NCBI GenBank assembly: GCA_050246115.1
Contig: JBFWWP010000015.1
Coordinates: 71,484 to 135,483, forward strand
Length of the DNA stretch: 64,000 nucleotides
Reading direction: 5' to 3'
DNA from: JBFWWP01 sp050246115
Lineage (GTDB): Bacteria; Planctomycetota; UBA8108; UBA1146; JAJFFE01
Made by a program: the position numbers and the translations under genes. The first letter of the stretch is position 1, and each line of letters begins with the position of its first letter. The notes beneath the pieces are model-generated. The model did no database searches. It saw only the letters and a list, made by a program, of their open reading frames with translations, and was not told the DNA's origin. Positions 17,519 to 27,640 of the stretch are shown one piece after another.

Positions 17519-20500
17519 ACTCGCCCGCCACCGCCACGCCCGAGGGCGAGCCACCGCTAGCTCCGCCGACCCCAGCAGGACCACCGGGGCCGAAGAGTCG
17601 CCCGCGGCGGTGGCGGCGCCGTTTGTTCCGGGCGTTCTGGATTGGGCTCGGAGTCGCGATCATCTTGCGCATCGCTTTGTCGCTGGTGTTGCCGACGATC
17701 CTGGCGCGAGCGTTCGCGCCGTACCGGATTGACGCGCACTACGAGAGCCTGCATTTGTCGGTGCTGACGGGCGACCTCGAGGTCTGGCACCTGCGGCTCC
17801 TCGACCAGCCCGCGAACGCCGGTGACGAACCGCTCGAGCTGGCCCACGCCGAATACGTTCGCGCCGACCTCTCGGTGTGGCAGCTCCTGCGTGGACGTCT
17901 CGTGCTGCCGATCGTCGAGGCCGACGGTGCTGACCTGCGCGTCGGCAGGGACGCCGACGGCGGCCTGCGCTGGGTCGATCGTTTCCTGGCTGCCCCCGAG
18001 TCCGTCCCGACGATGGTCCCGTCCGACGCCCCCGGCGCGAGCGACCCCAGCGACCCGGTGACGGCGACGACGCCGCGGTCCTTCGCGCCGCCGATGGAGA
18101 TCCATGCGCTCCGTCTGCAGCACCTGCACGTCACCGTCGAGGACGAAGCGGTCTCGCCGCCGCTGCGCACCCGCGTCGACCTGAACGTACGCGTATCCGA
18201 CCTGGGGTCGAGCCAACGGCCAGCGCGGGTGGAGATCGTGCTTGCCGGGGCCAACGTCTTGGATCGACTCATCATCGAGCTGCGAGCGCAAACGGAGAAC
18301 GATCGCGTCGCGGCACGAGTCATCGCCACTCTGGAAGGACTTCGCCCGCAACCCCTCGCGGGTTACCTCGAGCAAGCAGGTCTGCGGCCGCTGGTGGAGC
18401 GCTGGTCGGGCACCGTGACCGCCGATCTCGAGCTGTCCCGCGCCAGCGCCGACAGTCGCGACATCGAGGCGGTGCTGATTGCGCGCCAAGCGTCCTTCGC
18501 CGCGGACGACGCCGAGGCACTCGGTTGCGACCGATTCGAGGTCCGCGCGGTGTTCGGAGCGGGCGGCGTCGAGTTGCGCCAGCTCACCGTCGAAGGCGCC
18601 CGTCTTCACGCCGCAGGGGGCGATGCCATCCGCTTCGCCGGCCTGCGCGCCGAGTTGGGCGCAGCCGGTGTGCCGAGCGCCGCGATCAGCGCGTACCTCG
18701 ATCGAGCGACCGTGACTCCGAGCGCCGCGGGCACACCCGGAACCTGGGACATCGCGCTCGCGGCCCGCGCGCCGGACGTCGTCGCGGGCCTGAGCGCCAC
18801 GGGCAGTTTCCGGACGCGAGAGTCTGCGCTCGACCTCGACCTCCAGTTGGCGGCCGATGGCATCGAGCCCACCGCGCTCCGCGGTCAGCTCGCGGCGCTC
18901 GGTCTCGAGTCACGCTTCGCGGGCGGCCGCTTCGCTTGCGGGTTGCGTGCCCGCGGTGAACGCGACGTGGACGGTCGGTGGCGCGCTTCGGCCGCCATCG
19001 AAAACCTGACCCTCGCGAGCGCAGACGAATGGGCCGGACTTGCAGCGAGCCGGATCCAGGGTGCCCGTTACGACAACGAGCGGCGGCGCCTGATCATCGA
19101 GTCGATCGAGATCGAGCAACCGCGGGCGCGCGTGTTGCGCGACGCCGAAGGTCGGCTGAACCTGTTCGGGCTGAGGCTGGTGCCTCCAGTTGCAGGCCGC
19201 TCGACTGCCGACGACATGAAAGCGACGGACACCTCGACGAAGAGTGCGCAACCCGCCGCGCGCGCGCCGGGCACCGAGGCGGCTGGTGACGAGGCGACCG
19301 CGGCCGACGTGGTCTCCAGGCCGGGATTGGACCCGTCGGGAGGAGGGGCCGCGACTCGAGCGACGCCGGCTACCGCTCCCCTCCGCATCGAACTCGAGCG
19401 GATCCGTTGGAGTGGCACCCAGCTCTCGTTCGAGGATCACGCCGCCCCCGGGGCCGAGGCCGGTGAGCCGGTGCGCGTAGAGATCTCGGACGCGGGCGTC
19501 GAAGTTTCGCACCTGGTCCTGGGTGGGGCGGCGGATGACGCCAACGCGACCGCCGACGAGAACCGGACGGCGTCCGTGAACGCCTGGTTGCAAGCGCCGC
19601 GGCTGATCGAGAGTGCGCGACTCGAAGGCACGCTCGTGACCACGCCTTCGAGTTTTCATGGCTCGACGCGATCCGTCACGACCGGCGTCACCGCGGCGGC
19701 GCTGCAGCCTTACCTCGAAGCCGCTGGCCTGACTCCGGTCCTCGAAGCCGGAGCCCTTCGCTTCTCTGCCGAGGCATCCGTAGCGAACGCCGCGTGGGGC
19801 CTTCGAGCCCATCTGAGCATCTCGGATCTCGAGTTCCGGGACGAGGTCACGGACGCGGCGCCGCTGGTGGCGTGGCGCACCCTCGAACTCGGCCCGGTGG
19901 TGGTGTCGCCGAACGGCATCGCGATCGAAACCGCAGCCCTGCGCTCGCCGCGAGTGCGACTGCAGACCCTGGCTGACGGCCGCCAGGAACTCCTCGGTGT
20001 GCGCACGCGGACTCGACCGACGGCAGCCGCCGAAACCGCGCCGGGATCGGTGCCGGCCAGCGACCCCACGCCAAGCCCGACCACGCCGGCGCCGACCGAG
20101 GAATCCGAGATCGCGGGTGATCCGAGCCCGGCGGTCACCGTCACCGTCGGCAACGTGGCGCTCGCGGACCTGCAGGTCGAGTGGCTCCACCCAGCGCGCG
20201 CCGCCCCACTCGAATCGACGATCGAGTTCGAGCTGCGGGATCTGGTGCTCGGTCGGCCGGCACCGGCGGCGACCCTGAGCGCGAGTCTCTCGGTCACCGA
20301 CGTGCTGCAGAGTTGTGTCATCTCCGGACGAGTGAGCCCGGGACCGTTGCCCGCCGAGCCGCTGGACCTCAACCTCGTCATCGGTGCCGACGGGCTGCGG
20401 GGTTCCGAGTTGCGACCGCTGCTCCCGCCCGGCATCGATGTAGAGCTGACATCGGGTCGCTTCAATGCCGGCGTTCACGCGCGCATCGAACCGCATGAGC

Positions 20501-22944
20501 TGGGAGGTGAGCGCGTCACGCTCGCCATCACCGACGTCGTGCTCGGAGAGTCCGGCGCGCCACCGGGCTTCGCTTTGGGACTGGCCGAGGTGCGTGTCGA
20601 GCGACTCGACTTGGCCGCCGGAGTCGTGCAGGTCGATGCGATCCGCGCGGCGGAGTTCGAACTCGAAGTCGAAGCCGGAGAGACCGGAGAAGTCCGCGTC
20701 GCAGGGCTGCGAATCGCGCCGGTCGACGCCACCGCCGGGACGCCGACCGAGTCGGCGGCTGGGGCAGACGCACCGGTAGCGCCTGCGGACACCGGGGTCG
20801 CGCCGGCGACGCTGCCCACGACGCCAACGCGGCGTGCGGAACGAACCTCGCTCCCGCGCGTCGAACTCGGAACCTTGGACCTCGGCGTGCGTCGGGTCGC
20901 GGTGCGCTTCGCGGACGCCACGGAGACGCTCGAGCTTCGCGATCTGCGCCTCTCGAACCCCACGCCGTGGGTGCTCCTCGATCCCACCGACTCAGAGGGG
21001 TTGGCTCCCCTGCAGCTGTCGCTCACGGCGAGCGTGCGGGACCTGGTCGATCGCATGGCCGTGGAGTTCCACGTCGCGCCCTTCGCGCGCGAGCCCATGC
21101 TGCAAACGACCATCGACGTCACCGGGATTCACGGCGCCGCGCTGACGCGGATCTCCCCCACGCTCGCGACGAAGCTGCGAACCGATACGCTGCAGGCAGG
21201 CAACTTCCACGCGGAGTTCGAGGCGATCCTCGCGCTGCGTCGCCGAACCCCGACCGAGTTCGACTTCGGGCAACCCTTCGGCGTCACCCTTCGGTTGAGC
21301 CGAGCCGAGTTCCGAGACGGCGACGGTCCGATCCTCGCGGGGGTTGGCGAACTCGCCGTCGACGATCTGCGCTTCGACCCAACGACCGGCGGCGTGAAGA
21401 TCCGATCGCTCCAGGTGCAAGGACTGGCGAGCCAAGCGGTCCTGACGAAGGAAGGGTTGGAGGCGCTGGGAGTGGTGATCCGGCTGCCCGCCGCGAACGA
21501 GCCCGCCGACGAAACTCCCGACGGCGTGCCCGTCGGCGAGCCCGCGCCACCAGCCCCCGACGTAACGATGACGGCCGCCACCGACGAACCGTCGGCTGGA
21601 AACGCGGCGCCGCCCAGGAGTTCTCCCGAGCTCACGATCGACCAGATCGAGATCGTCGGCCTCGACTTCCGGATCGAAGATCGAACCACGGACCTGCCCA
21701 TGGTGATCCCGCTCGACGATCTCGAGATCCTTGCGCGAGGACTCCAGGTCGGCGGCGCCGGCACCGCCAACAAGCCACTGCGCTTCAGTGTGAGCGTCCA
21801 AGCCGGCAAAGTCCCGCTTCCGGGGCAACCCGATTCGACCCCGGTGCCAGTGTTCGATGAGTTCCGCGTCACCGGCAGCCTCGAGCTCGGGCCTGAACTC
21901 CGCGGGACCGTGAAGGCTCGCCTCGAGGCGCTGCAGCTCGCCACGTTCCGCGGACCGGCCGCGGCCGCGGCAGTCGATCTCGCGGACGGGGTGCTCGACA
22001 CTTCGGTACAGATCAACCTCGGCGCGGCGGGAGTGCTCGGGGTCGACAGCGACTTCGTGTTCACGGACCTGGACCTATCGGAAGCGCCCGGCGGCCCGAT
22101 CCAGCGTTTCCTCCAGCTGCCGACCCCGCTCGACGCCGTGCTCTTCCTGCTGCGAGACTCGACGGGGGCGATCACGGTGCCGCTCGCGTTTCGCATCGAG
22201 GAGGGCGGAGTGTCCGGGGCCCAGATCACCAAGGTGGCCGTGACTACCTTGGCGGTGTTGATCGGCAATGCGATCGCGGCCTCGCCGTTTCGCGTCGTCG
22301 GCACCGCTGGGGATCTGGTGGGCCTGGGCGCCGAAGAGGAGCCGAGCCTGGATGCAGAGGAGACCGAAATCGAGTTCGCCGCCGGTGCGACTCGCGTTCC
22401 GGAAGAAGCACGCGCGCAGCTCGACGCACTCGTCGATCGCATGATCGCGGACCCTCGAATGCTGGTGCAGCTCGATCACGAGACCGGGCGCGGTGACGAA
22501 TGGGTGGCCGATCTTCGCAGCAACCCGCCGCCCGAGCCGTGCCTGGAGCTGGCTGCCGGCCTGCAGCGACGGATCGCCGTGCTTCGCGAGCAACGAGGGC
22601 GCTTGGCAGATCGAGCGTCCGAGGCTACGTTCGTGCGGTCAGCCTCGATGGCCGCGGTCGCCGTGACCGAGCTACGCGCCACCGAGCAAGAACTCGGAGC
22701 GGCGGAGCGCTCGCTCGATCAATTGCTGGAGCTTGCGTTGGGGGGTGCCGAGCACCGAGCGCGAAGGCGGGCGCGCGAGGGCTGCCTCGCGCTCGCGCGC
22801 GCGCGGCTCGCCGAGGTCGCGGAGTACCTCCTCGCCCGCGGTGTCCCCAAGGATCAAGTGCGGGTGAAGGCGGCACGCTATCGGGCAGCGGAGCGCGACG
22901 GCGGCGCCTGGATCGGCATGACCGTGGAACGCGGCAAGTCTTGA
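17515..22944 (+). CDS. Giant AsmA-family / DUF748 envelope protein
   Basis: From the ATG at 17515 (coupled to the previous gene) the product has about 1809 residues. A Pro-rich N-terminus and a basic patch precede one transmembrane helix at about 42-62. Long beta-rich repeats follow, of the kind in AsmA/DUF748 proteins (YRIDAHYESLHLSVLTGDLEVWHLRL; SVTDVLQS; LDLNLVIGADGLRGSELRPLLPPG). Several Pro/Thr/Ala-rich linkers interrupt them. The C-terminal part (EIEFAAGATRVPEEARAQL) matches the OmpA-like tail often found in DUF748 proteins, followed by a coiled coil. AsmA-like proteins are thought to bridge the envelope in lipid transport; that role is inferred here. Confidence 0.8.
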   Translation: MNSPATATPEGEPPLAPPTPAGPPGPKSRPRRWRRRLFRAFWIGLGVAIILRIALSLVLPTILARAFAPYRIDAHYESLHLSVLTGDLEVWHLRLLDQPANAGDEPLELAHAEYVRADLSVWQLLRGRLVLPIVEADGADLRVGRDADGGLRWVDRFLAAPESVPTMVPSDAPGASDPSDPVTATTPRSFAPPMEIHALRLQHLHVTVEDEAVSPPLRTRVDLNVRVSDLGSSQRPARVEIVLAGANVLDRLIIELRAQTENDRVAARVIATLEGLRPQPLAGYLEQAGLRPLVERWSGTVTADLELSRASADSRDIEAVLIARQASFAADDAEALGCDRFEVRAVFGAGGVELRQLTVEGARLHAAGGDAIRFAGLRAELGAAGVPSAAISAYLDRATVTPSAAGTPGTWDIALAARAPDVVAGLSATGSFRTRESALDLDLQLAADGIEPTALRGQLAALGLESRFAGGRFACGLRARGERDVDGRWRASAAIENLTLASADEWAGLAASRIQGARYDNERRRLIIESIEIEQPRARVLRDAEGRLNLFGLRLVPPVAGRSTADDMKATDTSTKSAQPAARAPGTEAAGDEATAADVVSRPGLDPSGGGAATRATPATAPLRIELERIRWSGTQLSFEDHAAPGAEAGEPVRVEISDAGVEVSHLVLGGAADDANATADENRTASVNAWLQAPRLIESARLEGTLVTTPSSFHGSTRSVTTGVTAAALQPYLEAAGLTPVLEAGALRFSAEASVANAAWGLRAHLSISDLEFRDEVTDAAPLVAWRTLELGPVVVSPNGIAIETAALRSPRVRLQTLADGRQELLGVRTRTRPTAAAETAPGSVPASDPTPSPTTPAPTEESEIAGDPSPAVTVTVGNVALADLQVEWLHPARAAPLESTIEFELRDLVLGRPAPAATLSASLSVTDVLQSCVISGRVSPGPLPAEPLDLNLVIGADGLRGSELRPLLPPGIDVELTSGRFNAGVHARIEPHELGGERVTLAITDVVLGESGAPPGFALGLAEVRVERLDLAAGVVQVDAIRAAEFELEVEAGETGEVRVAGLRIAPVDATAGTPTESAAGADAPVAPADTGVAPATLPTTPTRRAERTSLPRVELGTLDLGVRRVAVRFADATETLELRDLRLSNPTPWVLLDPTDSEGLAPLQLSLTASVRDLVDRMAVEFHVAPFAREPMLQTTIDVTGIHGAALTRISPTLATKLRTDTLQAGNFHAEFEAILALRRRTPTEFDFGQPFGVTLRLSRAEFRDGDGPILAGVGELAVDDLRFDPTTGGVKIRSLQVQGLASQAVLTKEGLEALGVVIRLPAANEPADETPDGVPVGEPAPPAPDVTMTAATDEPSAGNAAPPRSSPELTIDQIEIVGLDFRIEDRTTDLPMVIPLDDLEILARGLQVGGAGTANKPLRFSVSVQAGKVPLPGQPDSTPVPVFDEFRVTGSLELGPELRGTVKARLEALQLATFRGPAAAAAVDLADGVLDTSVQINLGAAGVLGVDSDFVFTDLDLSEAPGGPIQRFLQLPTPLDAVLFLLRDSTGAITVPLAFRIEEGGVSGAQITKVAVTTLAVLIGNAIAASPFRVVGTAGDLVGLGAEEEPSLDAEETEIEFAAGATRVPEEARAQLDALVDRMIADPRMLVQLDHETGRGDEWVADLRSNPPPEPCLELAAGLQRRIAVLREQRGRLADRASEATFVRSASMAAVAVTELRATEQELGAAERSLDQLLELALGGAEHRARRRAREGCLALARARLAEVAEYLLARGVPKDQVRVKAARYRAAERDGGAWIGMTVERGKS

Positions 22945-23018
22945 CCATTGCCCGACAGCGGAAGTTCCGTTGGCCGAGTGAACTACGCCAGGATTCCTGA
23001 GTCGCAGGAGTGGGGCTC

Positions 23019-24026
23019 GTGAAGGCGAGGCTCGTGACCGCCCGACTGATCTTCCGTACCGTCTTGCTCCTGGTGGTGCTCCCGGTGGTGGGGACCGTGG
23101 GATTCATGGCGATCGAGGGCTGGGGCTTCCTCGACTCCCTCTATATGGCGGTCATCACCCTGACTACGGTCGGGTTCCAGGAAGTGCATCCCCTCAGTGC
23201 GGGTGGACGCGTCTTCGTAATGCTGTTCCTCGTGGTCGGCGTCGGGATGTTCTTGTTCGGTGTGGTCCAGGTCGGCGAGACGTTGCTGCGCATGCAACTC
23301 TCGGAGGTGCTGGGAACCAGAAAGAGGCAGTCGGTGATTCGCGCGCTGAGCGGGCACATCATCGTTTGTGGTTGCGGTCGGATGGGACACGCGTTGTGCG
23401 AGCAACTCAGCCGGCAACGGACCGCCTTCGTCGTGATCGACCGCGACCGCGCCACGCTCGAACGCGGGGGTGCGCCGACCGATCCGTGGCCGGTCATCGT
23501 GGGCGACGCGACGGATGACCGCATCCTCGAAGAAGCAGGAATCGCGCGCGCGCTCGGGCTCGCAGCCGTGCTTTCGAGCGACGCCGACAACCTCTACGTG
23601 ACGATCTCGGCCCGACTGCTGAATCCCACGTTGCAGATCCTGGTCCGGGCGACGGAGGAGCGCAACATAGCGAAGCTCAAGCGAGCCGGCGCGAATCGGG
23701 TGATCAGCCTGTACGAGGCCGGCGCACACAAGATCGCGCGCTTGCTGGCGAACCCCAACTTGGACGACTTCGTGGAGGTGTTCGGCAGCCGCAACACCGA
23801 GGTCGACCTCGCGCAGTTCACTGTGGCCGAGAGTGCTCCCTACTGCGGCAAGGCACTTTCGGAAGCCGGCTTTCGCGACGCTGAAGTGCTGATCGTCGGC
23901 GTGCTCAAGGCGGCCGGCGGGCTCCTGATGCCGCCACCCAGCGCAACGGTGATCGCGGCCGGCGACCGACTGTTCGCCGTCGGAAAGTCAGCGGCGCTGA
24001 CGCGGTTCACGTCGACGCGGATCTGA
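23019..24026 (+). CDS. Potassium channel with TrkA-N (RCK) domain
   Basis: The GTG at 23019 has GCAGGAG eight bases upstream; a GTG at 23010 overlaps that SD, so the later start is preferred (335 residues). Two transmembrane helices flank the pore loop MAVITLTTVGFQEV, whose TTVGF is the K-selective filter. The second helix is VFVMLFLVVGVGMFLFGVV. The cytoplasmic part is an RCK_N Rossmann domain (IIVCGCGRMGHALCEQL) and an RCK_C domain (APYCGKALSEAGF onward). It should form a ligand-gated K channel in the inner membrane. Confidence 0.93.
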   Translation: MKARLVTARLIFRTVLLLVVLPVVGTVGFMAIEGWGFLDSLYMAVITLTTVGFQEVHPLSAGGRVFVMLFLVVGVGMFLFGVVQVGETLLRMQLSEVLGTRKRQSVIRALSGHIIVCGCGRMGHALCEQLSRQRTAFVVIDRDRATLERGGAPTDPWPVIVGDATDDRILEEAGIARALGLAAVLSSDADNLYVTISARLLNPTLQILVRATEERNIAKLKRAGANRVISLYEAGAHKIARLLANPNLDDFVEVFGSRNTEVDLAQFTVAESAPYCGKALSEAGFRDAEVLIVGVLKAAGGLLMPPPSATVIAAGDRLFAVGKSAALTRFTSTRI

Positions 24027-24117
24027 GTCGGACCACCCGGGCGTCCGGGAGACCGACGCGGGGAGCCGGCGTAGAACGGGCAGCGCCGGTGGAAGCCGAA
24101 TCACGACGAGGAGGAAC

Positions 24118-24828
24118 GTGCATCTCTTGGCGCGGCGCGCAGTCGTGTTGACCAGCGGAGGCCTGGACTCGGCTACGGTGCTCGCCATAGCGCGCGCCGA
24201 GGGCTACGAAGTCACGGCGTTGACGTTTCGCTATGGCCAGACCCACTCCATCGAGGTGGAGCGGGCAAGAGTGGTCGCCCGACAGCAACACGTTGCCGAG
24301 CACCTCGTGCTCGACCTGCCGCTGGGCGTCGTCGGTGGGTCGGCCTTGCTCGGCGACGGGGAGATCCCCGACGAACCAGCGGGCGTTGCCGGCAGCGGGA
24401 CGATTCCGACGACCTATGTACCCGCGAGGAACCTGATCTTCCTGGCCCTCGCCGTAGCCGTCGGCGAAGCGCGGTCCGCGCGCGACTTGTTCCTCGGCGT
24501 AAACGCGGTCGACTTCAGCGGCTACCCCGATTGCCGCCCCGAGTTCATCGAGTCGTTCGCCCGTACCGCGAACCTCGGAACCCGCGACGGCGCCACCCAC
24601 GACGAACCGTGGTTCCGGGTTCACATGCCGCTGGTCGACCTGCGAAAGTCGGAGATCATCCTCCGCGGCAGCAAGCTCGGCGTGGACTACTCGACCACGG
24701 TGTCCTGCTACCGTGCCGATGCTCTCGGCCGGGCCTGCGGTCGTTGCGACTCGTGCGGGATCCGGCGGCGCGGGTTCGCGGAGGCCGGCCTGGCCGACCC
24801 CACCGCGTATCAATCGTCTCCGGGCTAG
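24118..24828 (+). CDS. queC: 7-cyano-7-deazaguanine synthase QueC
   Basis: The GTG start at 24118 follows GAGGAGGAAC, a strong SD. The 236-residue protein has the N-type ATP-pyrophosphatase P-loop TSGGLDSAT at about 12-20, the YGQTHSIE segment, TYVPARNLIF, and the C-terminal zinc-binding Cys cluster SCYRA...ACGRCDSC. QueC converts 7-carboxy-7-deazaguanine to preQ0 in queuosine synthesis. No other que gene is in the window. Length and motifs are standard. Confidence 0.96.
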   Translation: MHLLARRAVVLTSGGLDSATVLAIARAEGYEVTALTFRYGQTHSIEVERARVVARQQHVAEHLVLDLPLGVVGGSALLGDGEIPDEPAGVAGSGTIPTTYVPARNLIFLALAVAVGEARSARDLFLGVNAVDFSGYPDCRPEFIESFARTANLGTRDGATHDEPWFRVHMPLVDLRKSEIILRGSKLGVDYSTTVSCYRADALGRACGRCDSCGIRRRGFAEAGLADPTAYQSSPG

Positions 24829-25144
24829 GCCACGTCTCTGGCCACGGAGCCCATGGTTCCCGTAGAATCCGGCGCGCTGCAGGCAGACAGCCGGCGCACC
24901 CGCGGCACCCCGACGAGTTTCCTCGCGACGCTCGAAGTCACGGTGGGCGGCCTCGCGGCGAGCACCGGCGCTCGTGAACGCCGGCCGCCGGCGTCGGTCT
25001 GCGCGCTGCGCGTCGGTTCGGTCGTGAGGGGTAGCGTCATCAAGGAACTCGTAGGGTGAACTCGGTCGACGCGGCGTAGCGACCGCGGGCGTCGCGACGG
25101 ATCGGCCTCCGCTGGAGCGGAGCGATCCCAGAGGGGTGCATGGC
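24829..25144. other. Intergenic region without a recognised gene
   Basis: The 316-bp gap lies upstream of the polysaccharide cassette and probably contains its promoter. A 68-codon open frame at 24853-25059 has no SD and no familiar pattern, so it was not called. Confidence 0.5.
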
Positions 25145-26125
25145 ATGGGGATGCGGGTCTTGGTCACCGGCGGAGCTGGCTTCATCGGTAGCCACGTTTC
25201 GCAGGCGCTGTTGGAGCGCGGCGACGATGTCGTTTGCCTCGACAGCTTGGACGACTACTACGCACCGAGCCTCAAGCGGCGCAACCTCGTGCTGGTGCGC
25301 GAAGTCGCCGAACGGAAGCGCCGCCAGTACACGTTTGTCGAAGGTGACATTCGCGACACGGAACTCCTGGCCGCGCTCGGCCGGCGAGAGGGGTTCGGCG
25401 CCATCGTCCACCTCGCGGCCCGCGCCGGAGTCAGGCCGTCGATCGAGCAGGCGCCGCTGTACGCCGACGTCAACGTCACCGGAACCGTGCGCCTCCTCGA
25501 GCTCGCACGTGCCTTCGGCGTGCGCAACTTCGTGTTCGCGTCGTCCTCGTCGGTCTACGGCGAGCGCACGAACGTCCCGTTTCGCGAGAGCGATCCGGTG
25601 GACCATCCCGTTTCGCCCTATGCTGCGACCAAGAAGGCCGGAGAGCTACTCTGTAGCACCTATCAACAACTGTTCGACCTCGACACGACCTGCCTCCGTT
25701 TCTTCACCGTCTACGGCCCGCGCCAGCGTCCGGAAATGGCAATCGCGCACTTCACCCGCTTGCTCGCCTCCGGCAAGACCGTGCCGCTCTTTGCCGGCGG
25801 CAGTGGACGCCGTGATTTCACGTTCATCGACGACATCGTCGACGGCGTGCTGCGGGCCCTGGACCGCAACGAAGGCTACAGCATCTACAACCTCGGCAAT
25901 CACCGCATGGTGACCACGAAAGAACTCGTGGAGACGATCGCACACGCGCTGGGAGTCGAGCCCTCGGTCGAGCTCCTCGCGAACCAACCGGGAGATGTCA
26001 GCACCACCTGCGCCAGCCTGGAGCACTCCCAGAAGGGGCTGGGCTACGAGCCGAGGATCGAGCTCTCGGAAGGGATCGCCAAGTACGTGGAGTGGTATCG
26101 CACCGAGAAGGTCGGTCGCTCGTGA
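25145..26125 (+). CDS. NAD-dependent sugar-nucleotide epimerase/dehydratase
   Basis: The ATG at 25145 sits eight bases after GAGGGG and gives MGMRVLVTGGAGFIGSH at the N-terminus, the Rossmann glycine motif of extended SDR enzymes. Catalytic Tyr and Lys are in VSPYAATKKAGE, with the Ser region FASSSSVYGE before it. FFTVYGPRQRPEMA resembles UDP-glucuronate 4-epimerases and related UDP-hexose epimerases. It probably supplies an activated sugar to the glycosyltransferases that follow. The exact substrate cannot be set from sequence. It overlaps the next gene by GTGA. Confidence 0.88.
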   Translation: MGMRVLVTGGAGFIGSHVSQALLERGDDVVCLDSLDDYYAPSLKRRNLVLVREVAERKRRQYTFVEGDIRDTELLAALGRREGFGAIVHLAARAGVRPSIEQAPLYADVNVTGTVRLLELARAFGVRNFVFASSSSVYGERTNVPFRESDPVDHPVSPYAATKKAGELLCSTYQQLFDLDTTCLRFFTVYGPRQRPEMAIAHFTRLLASGKTVPLFAGGSGRRDFTFIDDIVDGVLRALDRNEGYSIYNLGNHRMVTTKELVETIAHALGVEPSVELLANQPGDVSTTCASLEHSQKGLGYEPRIELSEGIAKYVEWYRTEKVGRS

Positions 26126-27519
26126 TCGGCTCGCGGCTCGAGTCATCCACCTGGCTGAAGATCCCCATCGATCTCGGATTGAGCTACCTCGTGCTGCTCG
26201 CGGCGTACGCGCTCGGTGAGGCCGGGTTCCCCATCGACCTCAGCCACGGACCGCCCGACTTCGGGGTCTACGTCCAGGCGCTGCCCGTTGTGCTCGCCCT
26301 TTACTTGCTGCTCGCGGCGTTCTTCCGCCTCTACCGGCCGCGTCGCGTGGGCTCGTTCGGACCGCTGCTGCTCGATCTACTCAAGGTCGACTCGCAGGTA
26401 GCGCTCGTCACCATGGCGCTGACGTTCTACTACCGGGAGTTCTCGTTCTCACGCTTGATCGTGACTTACTTCTTCGCTCTGCACCCCATTGTCCTCTTCG
26501 TGCATCACTTGCTCTGGATGAAGTGGATGGCACACCTCGCAGCCCGTGGCATCGGCACCCGGCGCACGCTGATCGTGGGCAGCGGCAGCTTGGGACGTAG
26601 TGTTGCCGAACAGATCGGATCCCACCCGTGGCTGGGCCTCAACGTGGTCGGTTACGTGTCCCTCGAACACGAGCCACCGGGAGGGGCACCGCACATCGGG
26701 TCGCTACCCGAGCTACCGACACTCGTGGATCGACACGCCATCCAAGAAGTCGTGGTCGCGGTACCTTTCAAGGCCATGCACGCGCTCTCGGAGGCGGATG
26801 AGCTACTCGCCCGCTCGAGTGTCGGATTGCATTGGGTTCCGGATCTCGAGTCCCTCTCGACGCTTCGCCGTGAGGTCACCGTGGTCGAGGACATGCACCT
26901 CTTCAACCTGCGCGCAACGCCGCTGCGTGGTTTCTCACGCTTCGTCAAACGGACGGTGGACATCCTGCTGTCGATCGTCTTGCTCGCCATCACGCTCCCA
27001 TTCATGGTGGTCATCGCGATCGTGATTCGCCTGGTCGATGGTCGCGCTCCGGTGCTCTTTCGCCAGGACCGCGTCGGCCTCGACGGGAGGGTGTTCAAGC
27101 TGATCAAGTTCCGCACCATGGTGCCCGACGCGGAGCTCGAGTGCGGGCCGGTGTTTGCCTCTGAAGAGGACACCCGTTGCACTCGAGTGGGTCGGTTTCT
27201 TCGGCGCACATCGCTCGACGAGCTACCGCAACTGTGGAACATTCTGATCGGCCAAATGTCGCTCGTCGGGCCACGCCCCGAACGCCCTCACTTCATCCAG
27301 GAGTTTCGCCGGACGATTCCGCGTTACATGCTGCGCCACCGCATGCGGGCCGGCCTCACCGGTTGGGCGCAAGTGAACGGGTGGCGCGGCAACACCTCCC
27401 TCCCGAACCGCGTTCAGTTCGACCTGTACTACCTGAAGCACTGGACGCTCGGGTTCGACCTGAAGATTCTGTTCCTGACCTTGGTTCGAGGCTGGGGGAA
27501 GCGCTGGAACGCGCACTGA
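26122..27519 (+). CDS. Undecaprenyl-phosphate sugar phosphotransferase (WbaP/WcaJ-type)
   Basis: A GTG at 26122 overlaps the stop of the epimerase gene. The N-terminal half has several transmembrane helices and a CoA-binding-like Rossmann segment (RRTLIVGSGSLGRSVAEQI). The C-terminal half is a bacterial sugar transferase domain: KRTVDILLSIVLLAITLPF membrane re-entrant helix, FRQDRVGLDGRVFKLIKFRTM, the catalytic Asp/Glu motif SLDELPQLWNIL, and MSLVGPRPERPHF. This enzyme starts repeat-unit assembly by moving a sugar phosphate to undecaprenyl phosphate. Length 465 matches the polyisoprenyl-phosphate hexose-1-phosphate transferase family. Confidence 0.92.
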   Translation: MIGSRLESSTWLKIPIDLGLSYLVLLAAYALGEAGFPIDLSHGPPDFGVYVQALPVVLALYLLLAAFFRLYRPRRVGSFGPLLLDLLKVDSQVALVTMALTFYYREFSFSRLIVTYFFALHPIVLFVHHLLWMKWMAHLAARGIGTRRTLIVGSGSLGRSVAEQIGSHPWLGLNVVGYVSLEHEPPGGAPHIGSLPELPTLVDRHAIQEVVVAVPFKAMHALSEADELLARSSVGLHWVPDLESLSTLRREVTVVEDMHLFNLRATPLRGFSRFVKRTVDILLSIVLLAITLPFMVVIAIVIRLVDGRAPVLFRQDRVGLDGRVFKLIKFRTMVPDAELECGPVFASEEDTRCTRVGRFLRRTSLDELPQLWNILIGQMSLVGPRPERPHFIQEFRRTIPRYMLRHRMRAGLTGWAQVNGWRGNTSLPNRVQFDLYYLKHWTLGFDLKILFLTLVRGWGKRWNAH

Positions 27520-27640
27520 CGACCCGTAGCGGCACGGGCGGTGCCGGCTTCCGCTCGCGGCGTCGGCCCCGGGCGCGAGCCCACTTTCCCCGACGGGTGC
27601 CCGGTTGTCGATTCGAGCAATAGAGAAGGTGGAGTCCGCG

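Noticed and set aside
24853..25059. 68-codon ORF between queC and the epimerase gene
   Set aside because: No SD and no familiar composition or motif; treated as non-coding.
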